Position numbers and translations under genes: made by a program. Positions 1-5,947 of a stretch of DNA of 6,500 nt are shown here, piece by piece (position 1 is the first letter of the stretch; each line of letters opens with the position of its first letter). The notes below the pieces were generated by a model. It did not search any database and was not told the DNA's origin. It saw only the letters and a list, made by a program, of their open reading frames with translations. Source of the stretch: Candidatus Thiosymbion ectosymbiont of Robbea hypermnestra. Its GTDB lineage: Bacteria > Pseudomonadota > Gammaproteobacteria > Chromatiales > Chromatiaceae. The DNA is taken from NCBI GenBank assembly GCA_020443945.1, contig JAIZWN010000488.1:1-6500 (forward strand), in the 5' to 3' direction.

Positions 1-55
1 GGTATGGAGTCCTTAACCGTATCGAAGTGAAGCCATTGATTCCCCCTCTCCCCAA

Positions 56-80
56 CCCCTCTCCCGCCAGGGGCGAGGGG
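56..80. repeat. GC-rich hairpin repeat
   Basis: CCCCTCTCCC (56-65) and GGGCGAGGGG (71-80) form a 10-bp stem with one mismatch around a 5-nt loop. The hairpin is preceded by another C-rich CCCCCTCTCCCC tract. Such C-rich/G-rich palindromes are common intergenic dispersed repeats in proteobacteria. It is followed by CTTTAG rather than a long T run, so a terminator role is weak. Confidence 0.5.
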
Positions 81-90
81 CTTTAGCGCG

Positions 91-160
91 GTAGGATGGG
101 TAGAGGCGCGCCAATGAGCTTTGGGTATGCCAACAATCTTAACCGCGCCGAAACCCATCA
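91..160. repeat. REP-like palindromic element (TAGGATGGGT family)
   Basis: The element begins GTAGGATGGGTAG and ends in AACCCATCA. GATGGGT (95-101) and ACCCATC (153-159) are perfect 7-bp inverted termini. Related TAGGATG cores recur at 5835-5841 (inverted) and 6443-6491, so this is a family within the window. It lies about 40 bases upstream of a RAYT transposase relic, the usual position of REP sequences relative to their RAYT gene. The family assignment is by eye; the shared motifs are directly visible. Confidence 0.6.
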
Positions 161-202
161 CCCATAGAAACCTTATAATGATAGATTTCTACGACAGAAA
201 AA

Positions 203-289
203 ATGACCGGCTATCGGCGCTGGTGCGTTCCCGGCGGTGGTTATTTTTTTACCGTCAACCTCGCCAGACGCAAAAATAATTCCTTGTTA
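203..289 (+). pseudogene. 5' relic of a REP-associated tyrosine transposase (RAYT, IS200-like Y1)
   Basis: Twenty-nine codons from ATG 203 encode the hallmark RAYT N-terminus: a YRR box, then VPGG-YFFTVNL, then an R-rich segment ending SLL. In intact RAYTs (about 150-200 residues) this is followed by the HxH metal-binding motif and, later, the catalytic tyrosine. Neither is present. The reading frame stays open to 406 but loses all resemblance after about 289, and from 329 it overlaps the 3' end of fic on the other strand. A TATAAT hexamer sits at 174-179, without a convincing -35 box. This is a dead fragment: it cannot mobilise anything, but it explains the REP-like palindrome just upstream. 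Confidence 0.65.
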
Positions 290-328
290 GGATTAACTGG
301 CGACTGGCGACCCATATGCAGTCAGGAC

Positions 329-1678
329 TTAAAGATTGCCCAACCGGTCTTGGAGGGATGGGGAGGCGAGGAAAACGAAAGCGCGGCCCATTTTTTGCTT
401 TATTAGGATTCCGAGCTCGACCAGTCCCAGGAGGTCGGTCCGGGCCGTTTGGTAGACTACCTTGTGGCTCTGGCGGTGTCCTTCGATGGTGTAGTGGGTG
501 CCCGGAGACCTAAGCGCGTGGCGGATCAGCGCGAGCTGGCGGTGATTGAAGGCGGCTTGCAGCTGCGTGGATGAACGTAACAGCGATTCGGTCTCATGCC
601 GTTCTTCGGCTTTGCGGCCTAGATAGGCATGGAGCTGGTCGATTGCTTTGGCAATAACCGTCAACTGGTGGATGATGAAATAGGTGACATCGCTGTCGTC
701 CGTTTCGGTGAACAGGTAGGAACGACTATATTGGGCCGGGGCCTGTTTCAACACCCTGGAAATCGAGATGAACTCCAGAAGCCAATAGCCGCGGGACAGG
801 GCGGACCAATAGAAGAGTGCCCGGGCAACCCGGCCGTTGCCATCGACGAATGGGTGGTCGTAGGCGAGCGCGAAGTGCAGGAGAATCGCGCGGATGATCG
901 GATGCACGAAAGGACCACCGTCGGTCTCGTTCGCGAATCGACACAGCAGGTCCATGCGTTCGGGGAGTTCATGGGCGGTGGGGGGGATGTGCAGGATGCG
1001 GTTATCGCGATGGTCGACTACCTGGATGTGTTCCCGCGGGTGTCTCAGCCGGCCCGCGGCAGAGGGATCGTCCAGGGTGTCCTGGGTCAGGACGCGGTGC
1101 AGATCGAGGATCATTTCCGGCGTCAGGGGTTCGTGAATGCGCTCGGAGATCGAACGCATGGCTTGGAAGTTGTTGCAGATCATCTGCTCGCTCTTGTCCC
1201 GAGGCCGTCGCCCTTGGCGCAGCATCTCCTTGGCCACTTGTCGGGTTGTCGAAGCGCCTTCCAGCTGGCTGGAGGTGATGGCCTCCTCGACCAGGGAGCT
1301 GACTAGGTAGGTGTTGCGGGTCTCGGGGTTGGCGATCGGGGCGCCGAGGCGGATCTGACCGGATGCATCCCGATCGATGCCATGCAACCGGCTGAGGATC
1401 GGATCGACGAGCACAAATCGGAATGGGTGTCCCAGCTTGTCCCATAGCGGGAGTGACTTGTATAGCAGGCGACGAGCACTTTTGACAGCGAACCACCAAT
1501 CCTCGTGGGAGAAACCCTTGGGGGGTGTCTTATGTCGGAGTTCATCCCAGTGTAGATAATGTCCACCCGGGGTCGGACCAATGGAGTCATCAAGCAACCG
1601 TCGAAGATACTCGACACCGGACTCTGCGACCGATCGGCCAAGGTGATTGTAATCGGGGGGGGGATGGGGGATCTTCAT
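329..1678 (-). CDS. Fic family protein (class II, likely AMP-transferase) with C-terminal winged-helix-like region
   Basis: This 449-residue Fic protein is complete. Fic enzymes usually transfer AMP from ATP to a hydroxyl side chain of a target protein. The active-site motif HPFVDGNGRVAR (H275-R286) matches HxFx(D/E)GNGRxxR with every key residue: catalytic H275, metal-binding D279 and phosphate-binding N281/R283/R286. The auto-inhibitory motif (S/T)xxxE(G/N) is SSQLEG at 136-141, N-terminal to the Fic core, which defines class II; E140 would block ATP binding. The flap region lies near 228-240 (ILHIPPTAHELPE). The last ~75 residues look like a winged-helix DNA-binding or regulatory domain. 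ATG 1678 is the only usable upstream start: the frame has an in-frame stop further up and no ATG/GTG/TTG between. Codons 6-8 are CCC CCC CCC, a C9 tract. No clear ribosome site is seen. The gene is divergent from the cbbO-type promoter repeat, and its target protein is unknown. Confidence 0.92.
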   Translation of the reverse strand: MKIPHPPPDYNHLGRSVAESGVEYLRRLLDDSIGPTPGGHYLHWDELRHKTPPKGFSHEDWWFAVKSARRLLYKSLPLWDKLGHPFRFVLVDPILSRLHGIDRDASGQIRLGAPIANPETRNTYLVSSLVEEAITSSQLEGASTTRQVAKEMLRQGRRPRDKSEQMICNNFQAMRSISERIHEPLTPEMILDLHRVLTQDTLDDPSAAGRLRHPREHIQVVDHRDNRILHIPPTAHELPERMDLLCRFANETDGGPFVHPIIRAILLHFALAYDHPFVDGNGRVARALFYWSALSRGYWLLEFISISRVLKQAPAQYSRSYLFTETDDSDVTYFIIHQLTVIAKAIDQLHAYLGRKAEERHETESLLRSSTQLQAAFNHRQLALIRHALRSPGTHYTIEGHRQSHKVVYQTARTDLLGLVELGILIKQKMGRAFVFLASPSLQDRLGNL

Positions 1679-1687
1679 GCGTGCTGC

Positions 1688-1812
1688 ATCATGCCGAGCT
1701 GCGATACCGGAATTACTAATTTGACATCAATTAGTAGCATTTTAGTACATCGGCGTCCTGCCGGAAAGCAGGTCAAGCTATGAGTATCGATTTTTCCGAA
1801 TACATCACCAGC
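1688..1812 (+). repeat. Left copy of ~125-bp direct repeat (duplicated cbbO promoter and 5' end)
   Basis: This segment aligns with 3151-3277 from ATCATG through the -35/operator region, an ATG, and eleven codons. Differences are about a dozen substitutions plus small indels before the ATG (2 nt and 1 nt) and one near the left edge. The stretch from 1707 to 1737, containing the palindrome, is identical in both copies. The repeat is much longer than a transposon target-site duplication and somewhat diverged, so it is better explained by duplication or recombination of the cbbO 5' region. It starts about 10 bases from the fic start codon. Confidence 0.85.
1714..1736. promoter_or_regulatory. Perfect inverted repeat (operator-like), left copy, over a -35 box
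   Basis: TACTAATT (1714-1721), a 7-nt spacer TGACATC, and AATTAGTA (1729-1736) form a perfect 8-bp inverted repeat. TTGACA (1721-1726) is a consensus -35 box inside it; TAGTAC (1743-1748) is a degraded -10 with 16-nt spacing. The site contains TAA-N7-TCA, which fits the loose TNA-N7-TNA pattern described for CbbR, a LysR-type regulator of cbb genes. That pattern is short and could be chance. Being palindromic and ~40 bases from the fic start, it could influence fic as well as the downstream module. Confidence 0.6.
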
Positions 1813-1818
1813 ACGTAG
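1780..1818 (+). pseudogene. Truncated cbbO 5' remnant
   Basis: ATG 1780 opens a 12-codon frame, MSIDFSEYITST, then TAG at 1816. Its first eleven codons match the start of the intact cbbO at 3245 (MSIDFSEYVTS), with one amino-acid change (I for V). Homology then ends abruptly. It is the coding end of the left direct-repeat copy and makes no functional CbbO. Its value is evolutionary, and it also shows that the conserved start of cbbO is this ATG. If translated it would be a short leader peptide; nothing suggests a function. Confidence 0.8.
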
Positions 1819-2047
1819 GTTGGAATAAGGAACGAACCCTAACGATTTTGGCTCAACATGCTGATTCGTTGGGATTTGTAAGTTGTGGTATATAGGGTAT
1901 TTCGACGCACTTAAACACGGCGACTCACCGTCTACTACCTGTTAGGCGTGAAAATTTGACCGCTGTGCGTTCAGGCTGGTAACCGCCGTCTCTTTGCGCC
2001 GCCGAAGCCAGCGTTAGCCAGCCGCAGTGCGAGGTGCGCGCCGATCG
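1819..2047 (+). other. Non-coding leader of the two-gene module
   Basis: No credible gene is seen in this ~230-base stretch. It holds GTTAGGC at 1941-1947 and an imperfect inverted repeat, GGCTGGTAAC (1974-1983) with GTTAGCCAGCC (2013-2023), which could fold with a ~29-nt loop. A TATATA hexamer lies at 1889-1894, but no -35 box is well placed for it. The nearest good promoter for the genes downstream is therefore in the left direct-repeat copy, ~300 bases upstream. GAGGTG (2031-2036) is the likely ribosome site for ATG 2048. Confidence 0.5.
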
Positions 2048-2590
2048 ATGACTGCCATACCCAAGCTCCCGCTCGCCGCCATGCACACCCGGCACGACGG
2101 TCTCACCGAGGCGACGGCCAACTACTACTTCGAAGCCGCGCGAGTCTGCCTCGACCGACATCATGAGTCTCCCCGCGAGACCGAGATCGACTCGAACGGA
2201 ACCAAGTCTCCCGTAGTCGCAGACTGGGAGCCGCCGGACGATCGGACGAGGGGCGCGTGGGCGAACGAGATCGATGCGACCGAAGACGGTGCGTACGCCT
2301 GTGCTCTCGCAGCAGCAGAGGTGAGCGAAGGGTTGGTTGCTGTGTACCGAGCGGAGACGGGCACAGGCGCCGACTGGTATATTGCACCCAAAGGAAAGAC
2401 GGTCGAGGACTTGGAAGATTGTCTGCGCTTCGAGGTCTCTGGTGTCGATTGCGGAAACGAAATAGCCGTGGCCCAGCGGCTCAAGAAGAAGCTGAAGCAG
2501 ACCGCTGCAGGTGACAGTAACCTGCCCGCGATGGCAGGGGTCGTCGGCTTCAAGGCAGCCCTCGTCATGCTCGAAACGTTGGAAGATTGA
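2048..2590 (+). CDS. Uncharacterised protein, first gene of a two-gene module
   Basis: I do not recognise a named family. From ATG 2048 the product has 180 residues and no signal peptide or membrane segment, so it is probably cytosolic. An in-frame GTG at 2027 would add seven residues, but GAGGTG at 2031-2036 lies downstream of it and suits the ATG better. The N-terminal third (18-40) looks helical. Then come an acidic loop with WEPPD (60-64), a helical Ala-rich segment (82-96), and an alternating region with GADWYIAP (107-114) and LRFEVSG (126-132). A basic helix QRLKKKLKQ (143-151) and a hydrophobic C-terminal segment follow. D109 and E129 could fit a metal-binding nuclease-like fold, but the lysine expected in an ExK motif is absent (E-V-S), so this is only an idea to test by structure prediction. 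The gene overlaps the next one by one base (TGATG), implying translational coupling. Confidence 0.8.
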   Translation: MTAIPKLPLAAMHTRHDGLTEATANYYFEAARVCLDRHHESPRETEIDSNGTKSPVVADWEPPDDRTRGAWANEIDATEDGAYACALAAAEVSEGLVAVYRAETGTGADWYIAPKGKTVEDLEDCLRFEVSGVDCGNEIAVAQRLKKKLKQTAAGDSNLPAMAGVVGFKAALVMLETLED

Positions 2591-3099
2591 TGTCGTGGCT
2601 TGAGCATCACAGACTCAGCGAGTCCCGCGCCGCGGCGGCAGAGGAGGCTCTTCGCCAGGGCGACCGCGCCTTGGCCGAAGAACTTTACGCCGAAGCGGCC
2701 GAAGCCGAGAAGGCGGCCCTCGCCGACCTCGATCCGTCAAAGACGCGAACCCTCGGGGTCTGTGCCGTCAGTGCCGTGTCGCTTTACTACAAAGCCACGT
2801 GTTTCCAAGATGCGGAGACACTAGCCATCAACTGGATGGCCTCTGCGTCTCTGCCGGGATTCGCAAAAGAGCAACTGCGAAACCTCCTCCAGTCGGTCTG
2901 GAGCGAACAAGTAAGGGAGCGCGCGGGAGTTCGATTCGTACCCGGCCAAGTCATGATCTCTGTAAAGGGTGGCGTAACGGATGTAGGCGAAGCCGTCGAT
3001 GACGTGATCGGTCCCATGGTCAACAAGCCGGTTGTTGTCGAGATAGCCGTCGACGACCACGGCAGAAGGAAGTTCGTCGACATTGAACCGGATGACTGA
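2590..3099 (+). CDS. Uncharacterised protein with two TPR-like helical repeats, second gene of the module
   Basis: The product has 169 residues from ATG 2590, whose A is the last base of the upstream TGA stop. A TTG at 2587 would add one residue. GGAAG (2581-2585) is the probable ribosome site. Residues 6-51 (ending LDPSK) and 59-100 read as two TPR-like helical hairpins: small residues and a Tyr at regular spacing, for example GDRALAEELYAEAAEAE and LYYKATCFQDAETLA. TPRs usually bind other proteins, which would suit a partner role for the first gene product. Residues 112-169 form a different, beta-rich segment (RFVPGQVMISVKGG, then KFVDIEPDD at the end). No catalytic motif, signal peptide or membrane helix is seen. 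I know of no named family. The coupling with the first gene argues that the two act together. The C-terminal domain may be shorter than in relatives, which I cannot check. Confidence 0.8.
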   Translation: MSWLEHHRLSESRAAAAEEALRQGDRALAEELYAEAAEAEKAALADLDPSKTRTLGVCAVSAVSLYYKATCFQDAETLAINWMASASLPGFAKEQLRNLLQSVWSEQVRERAGVRFVPGQVMISVKGGVTDVGEAVDDVIGPMVNKPVVVEIAVDDHGRRKFVDIEPDD

Positions 3100-3150
3100 A
3101 CCGGCGATTGGTTAACAAGGGCTTGCAACTGACAACAGACAGCTAGCACG

Positions 3151-3277
3151 ATCATGAGATTTGCAATACCGGAATTACTAATTTGACATCAATTAGTAGA
3201 ATTTTAGTATGAACCGGCGTTCTGCCGGGGAGTTAGGTCAAACTATGAGCATCGATTTTTCCGAATACGTCACCAGC
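3151..3277 (+). repeat. Right copy of ~125-bp direct repeat (cbbO promoter and first codons)
   Basis: This is the counterpart of 1688-1812, about 1465 bases away and in the same orientation. It includes the operator-like palindrome, the promoter, the ribosome site and the first eleven codons of the intact cbbO. Because it continues into a full gene, this copy is the functional one, and the left copy is the truncated duplicate. Confidence 0.85.
3176..3210 (+). promoter_or_regulatory. cbbO promoter with overlapping operator-like inverted repeat
   Basis: TACTAATT (3176-3183), spacer TGACATC, and AATTAGTA (3191-3198) repeat exactly the palindrome of the left copy. TTGACA (3183-3188) matches the -35 consensus, and TAGTAT (3205-3210) is a 4/6 -10 box at 16-nt spacing. 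A protein on the palindrome would cover the -35 box and could repress. Alternatively, a LysR-type regulator could use the embedded TAA-N7-TCA. The -10 box includes the ATG at 3209, so that ATG would not be in the transcript. Confidence 0.6.
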
Positions 3278-5626
3278 CTTGATACTGAGCCCGGACACGA
3301 GCATCGCCAAGCGCTCGAATCCAGCTATCACGAGGCGGCCCGGATCATGTCCCCCCAGGGGCTCGACCACTACCTCACGGGCATCAAGGCCATGAGCAGC
3401 CTGAACAAGGGGGAGGACCTGATCCTCACCTACATCCAGGAGATGCCTGGTGTAGCCAAAGAGCTGGGGGAGGACGTCATTCCCGACATCGTCAGTGCCC
3501 TGATGAAGCTTGCCTCCCACACCTCGGGTACCGTGGTTACTCTACTGATGGCCAATATGCCCCTGGCCGCGCAACGGCTCGGTGACAGCGACGTGATGCG
3601 TGGTTACCTCAAGCTGCTCCATCAGCTCGCCGGCAAGGCCCCGCGGGGACTGCGGCCTATGATGGAAAATATGGACGAGCTGCTTTCCAAGCTCACCCTG
3701 GGGGGGCTGCGCCGCTGGGCCCTGTGGGGCGCCCAGGCCCACCAGCGGGAGCTAGACGGCCAGATGGCCTACTTCGGCCTCAAAACCGAGTCGTCCCGTG
3801 CCGTGCTCCAGAAGGAGCGTCGCGGGACCCTGTTCGTGGACAACCAGCGCAAGCTCAACTTCTACCTCCGCGCCCTGTGGGCCCGCGCCTTCTTTATGCG
3901 CCCCACCTCCGGCGACTACGAGACCCGCCAAGGGCTCAAACCCTTCATCGAGGATTTCCAGATCCACCTGCCGGACGCTTTCGATTCCTTCCGGGGCATC
4001 TCCGGACTGGAGGTCTACCGGGCCAGCGCCGCTCACTGCGCGGCCCACATGGTTTACACCCAGCAACCAATCAGCGCCGAGCAGCTCAGTCCCGCCCAGA
4101 TGAAGCTCATCGAGCTGTTCGAGGACGCCCGGGTCGAGCATCTGGCGACCCGGGATTTTCCGGGGCTACGCAAGCTTTGGCTCGGTTTCTTCACCACCCC
4201 CATCACCCCGGACGAAGAATTCGTCGAGCTGCATCCCATGATGGACCTCATGATGCGCTTGGCTACCGCCCTGCTCGACCCCCACTACCGGGACGAAGAT
4301 CCTCTGATCAACGATACCGCTACCGATTTCCGCCGCCAATTGGAGACCCGCGCCGAGGACAACCAAATCAGCTGGGACGCGGGGGTCACCTTTTACAATC
4401 GAGTGGTCCAACAGGTCGCCTTGCCCAACCTGCGTGTTCTGGAGAATTGGCCCATCCCCTATCGGGACGACAACCGATACATCTGGGCCTTCACCGAGAA
4501 CATGTTCGTAGAGGCGGGACTGGACTACCTGCCCGAACACAAACAGCAGGTACGCAAATACGTCTCCGCGATCGAAATGGCCAATGAGGTGGACTGCGAG
4601 CTGGCCGGCGACGACGCCCAAGAGGTCTGGATCTGCGCCACCGAACTTTTCCCCTACGAGGACGAGGGTGTCAGCTACAACGAGATGTGGGGCAAGGAGC
4701 CAGTTTCCGATCCCTACCACTATCAGGAATGGGACTACCAGGTCCAGCTCTTCCGCCCGGACTGGGCCACGGTCATCGAACGCCGCCAGGGTCGGGGCGA
4801 TCCCGAGCAGATGGACGAAATCCTCACCAAATACAAACCCATCGCCAGCCGCATCCGCCACCTGATCGATGCCCTGCAACCCCAGGGCATCGTGCGCCGC
4901 CGCGGCTACGAGGAAGGCGAAGAGCTGGACCTCAACGCCGCGGTACGGGCCATGATCGACATCCGCCGCGGCATCATGCCGGACCCGCGCATCAACATCC
5001 GCATCGATCGCCACATCCGCGACCTCTCCATCCTGGTGCTCATGGATCTCTCCGAATCCACCAACGAAAAGATCGGCGTACAGGAAGGCGACCCGGATTA
5101 CGACACCGCCCCCTCTATCTTGGACCTCACCCGCGAGTCCACCGGACTACTGGCCTGGGCCATTGATGCTATCGGCGACAACTTCGCCGTCCACGGCTTC
5201 GCCTCCGACGGTCGCCACGACATCCAATACTACCGCTTCAAGGACTTCGAGCAGTCCTATGACGACGAGGCCAAATCCCGCATGGCCGGGATGCAGGGCG
5301 GCCTCTCCACCCGCATGGGCGCGGCCCTGCGCCATGCCGGCTGGCATCTGACCCGACAGCCGGCCGAGAAGCGGCTGGTGTTGCTCATCACCGACGGCGA
5401 GCCCGCCGACATCGACGAGCGTGATCCCCAATACCTGCGCCACGATACCAAGCAGGCGGTGGAAGAGCTGGCCACCCGAGGGGTCTACACCTACTGCCTG
5501 ACCCTGGACCCCGACGCCGACCGCTACGTGGCCCGCATCTTCGGAGAAAACAACTACGCCATCGTGGACCACGTGGAGCGGCTGCCGGAACGACTACCGG
5601 CGGTATTCGCGGCCATTACCGGCTGA
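3245..5626 (+). CDS. cbbO: CbbO-type Rubisco activation protein (NorD/CbbO family, VWA domain)
   Basis: This 793-residue protein ends in a von Willebrand A domain with a complete MIDAS metal site: DLSES (D601, S603, S605), T689 in STRMGAALRHAG, and D717 in LLITDGEPAD. The long helical N-terminal part (~1-590) and the overall length fit CbbO rather than the shorter NorD of denitrifiers. CbbO is the adaptor of a Rubisco activase: it links the CbbQ AAA+ hexamer to Rubisco so that inhibitory sugar phosphates are released. NorD plays the analogous role with NorQ for nitric oxide reductase. I chose ATG 3245, not the in-frame ATG 3209, for three reasons. The upstream ATG lies inside the -10 box, the duplicate copy lacks it but keeps MSIDFSEY, and AGGT (3235-3238) is well placed as a ribosome site. 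No cbbQ, norQ or Rubisco gene is in the window. It acts in the cytoplasm. A NorD-like role with another MoxR ATPase cannot be excluded. Confidence 0.9.
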   Translation: MSIDFSEYVTSLDTEPGHEHRQALESSYHEAARIMSPQGLDHYLTGIKAMSSLNKGEDLILTYIQEMPGVAKELGEDVIPDIVSALMKLASHTSGTVVTLLMANMPLAAQRLGDSDVMRGYLKLLHQLAGKAPRGLRPMMENMDELLSKLTLGGLRRWALWGAQAHQRELDGQMAYFGLKTESSRAVLQKERRGTLFVDNQRKLNFYLRALWARAFFMRPTSGDYETRQGLKPFIEDFQIHLPDAFDSFRGISGLEVYRASAAHCAAHMVYTQQPISAEQLSPAQMKLIELFEDARVEHLATRDFPGLRKLWLGFFTTPITPDEEFVELHPMMDLMMRLATALLDPHYRDEDPLINDTATDFRRQLETRAEDNQISWDAGVTFYNRVVQQVALPNLRVLENWPIPYRDDNRYIWAFTENMFVEAGLDYLPEHKQQVRKYVSAIEMANEVDCELAGDDAQEVWICATELFPYEDEGVSYNEMWGKEPVSDPYHYQEWDYQVQLFRPDWATVIERRQGRGDPEQMDEILTKYKPIASRIRHLIDALQPQGIVRRRGYEEGEELDLNAAVRAMIDIRRGIMPDPRINIRIDRHIRDLSILVLMDLSESTNEKIGVQEGDPDYDTAPSILDLTRESTGLLAWAIDAIGDNFAVHGFASDGRHDIQYYRFKDFEQSYDDEAKSRMAGMQGGLSTRMGAALRHAGWHLTRQPAEKRLVLLITDGEPADIDERDPQYLRHDTKQAVEELATRGVYTYCLTLDPDADRYVARIFGENNYAIVDHVERLPERLPAVFAAITG

Positions 5627-5632
5627 ACCCCC

Positions 5633-5645
5633 GGCCCTCAGGGCC
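5633..5645 (+). terminator. Small GC hairpin after cbbO (weak terminator candidate)
   Basis: GGCCC (5633-5637) and GGGCC (5641-5645) form a short perfect stem with a TCA loop, seven bases after the cbbO stop. It is followed by ACCGAATAATAA, not a U-tract, so it is a weak intrinsic terminator at best. It may only protect the 3' end. Confidence 0.3.
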
Positions 5646-5812
5646 ACCGAATAATAACTCGATAGAAAGCAACGGGTTGTCGATGTTGAACCGCGGAGAA
5701 CGCAGAGGAGATGAGATGCGCTCCAGCGAATTGATGGGCACGCGGCGCTTTGGATATCCACAAGCCGCCAGTGTTTGGGAGCCGCCGTGGCCTGACCGGG
5801 GTGCTCGATCAA

Positions 5813-5844
5813 CCTACCGGGCGCTGGCTTTGCCCATCCTACCC
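5813..5844 (-). repeat. TAGGATGGG-family repeat motif (inverted orientation)
   Basis: On the minus strand this reads GGGTAGGATGGGCAAAGCC, sharing the TAGGATGGG core with 92-100 and the GGCAAAGCC segment with the element at 6443-6491. It is one member of the dispersed palindrome family probably once mobilised by a RAYT enzyme. Confidence 0.5.
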
Positions 5845-5849
5845 AGCTT

Positions 5850-5947
5850 GTAGGCTGGGGTGAGCTGGCAGCCCCAACAAATCACCCTACCGAGCCAAAG
5901 CCGTTGGGGTTCGTCGCCCCTGTCGGGGCGACCTCACCCCAACCTAC
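5850..5947. repeat. 98-bp palindromic element with terminal inverted repeats and a strong inner hairpin
   Basis: The ends GTAGGCTGGGGTGA (5850-5863) and TCACCCCAACCTAC (5934-5947) are inverted repeats matching at 13 of 14 positions. Inside, GTCGCCCC (5913-5920) and GGGGCGAC (5925-5932) form a perfect 8-bp stem with a 4-nt loop. GTTGGGG (5903-5909) and CCCCAAC (5937-5943) extend it. CCCCAAC at 5872-5878 could compete for the same GTTGGGG arm. No coding capacity is seen, so it is MITE-like or BIME-like. Confidence 0.6.

Noticed and set aside
174..179. TATAAT as a promoter for the RAYT relic
   Set aside because: There is no convincing -35 hexamer at 16-18 nt upstream, and the downstream gene is a fragment.
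629..1306. Long plus-strand open frame of 225 codons opposite fic
   Set aside because: It is antisense to the Fic gene, which carries the complete Fic motif; the plus frame shows no recognisable domain and is a GC-driven shadow.
1688..1812. Direct repeat as a transposon target-site duplication
   Set aside because: At ~125 bp with about 10% divergence and indels it is too long and too diverged, and no transposase or terminal inverted repeats bound the insert.
1851..1947. Possible attC recombination site (GCTCAAC ... GTTAGGC)
   Set aside because: The outer heptamers fit the consensus, but the inner arms next to them are not complementary, so the site would not fold as an attC.
3724..4587. 287-codon plus-strand frame inside cbbO
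   Set aside because: Pro/Arg/Gly-rich out-of-frame translation of cbbO, with no domain signal.
4166..5014. 282-codon minus-strand frame opposite cbbO
   Set aside because: Antisense shadow of a confidently identified gene.
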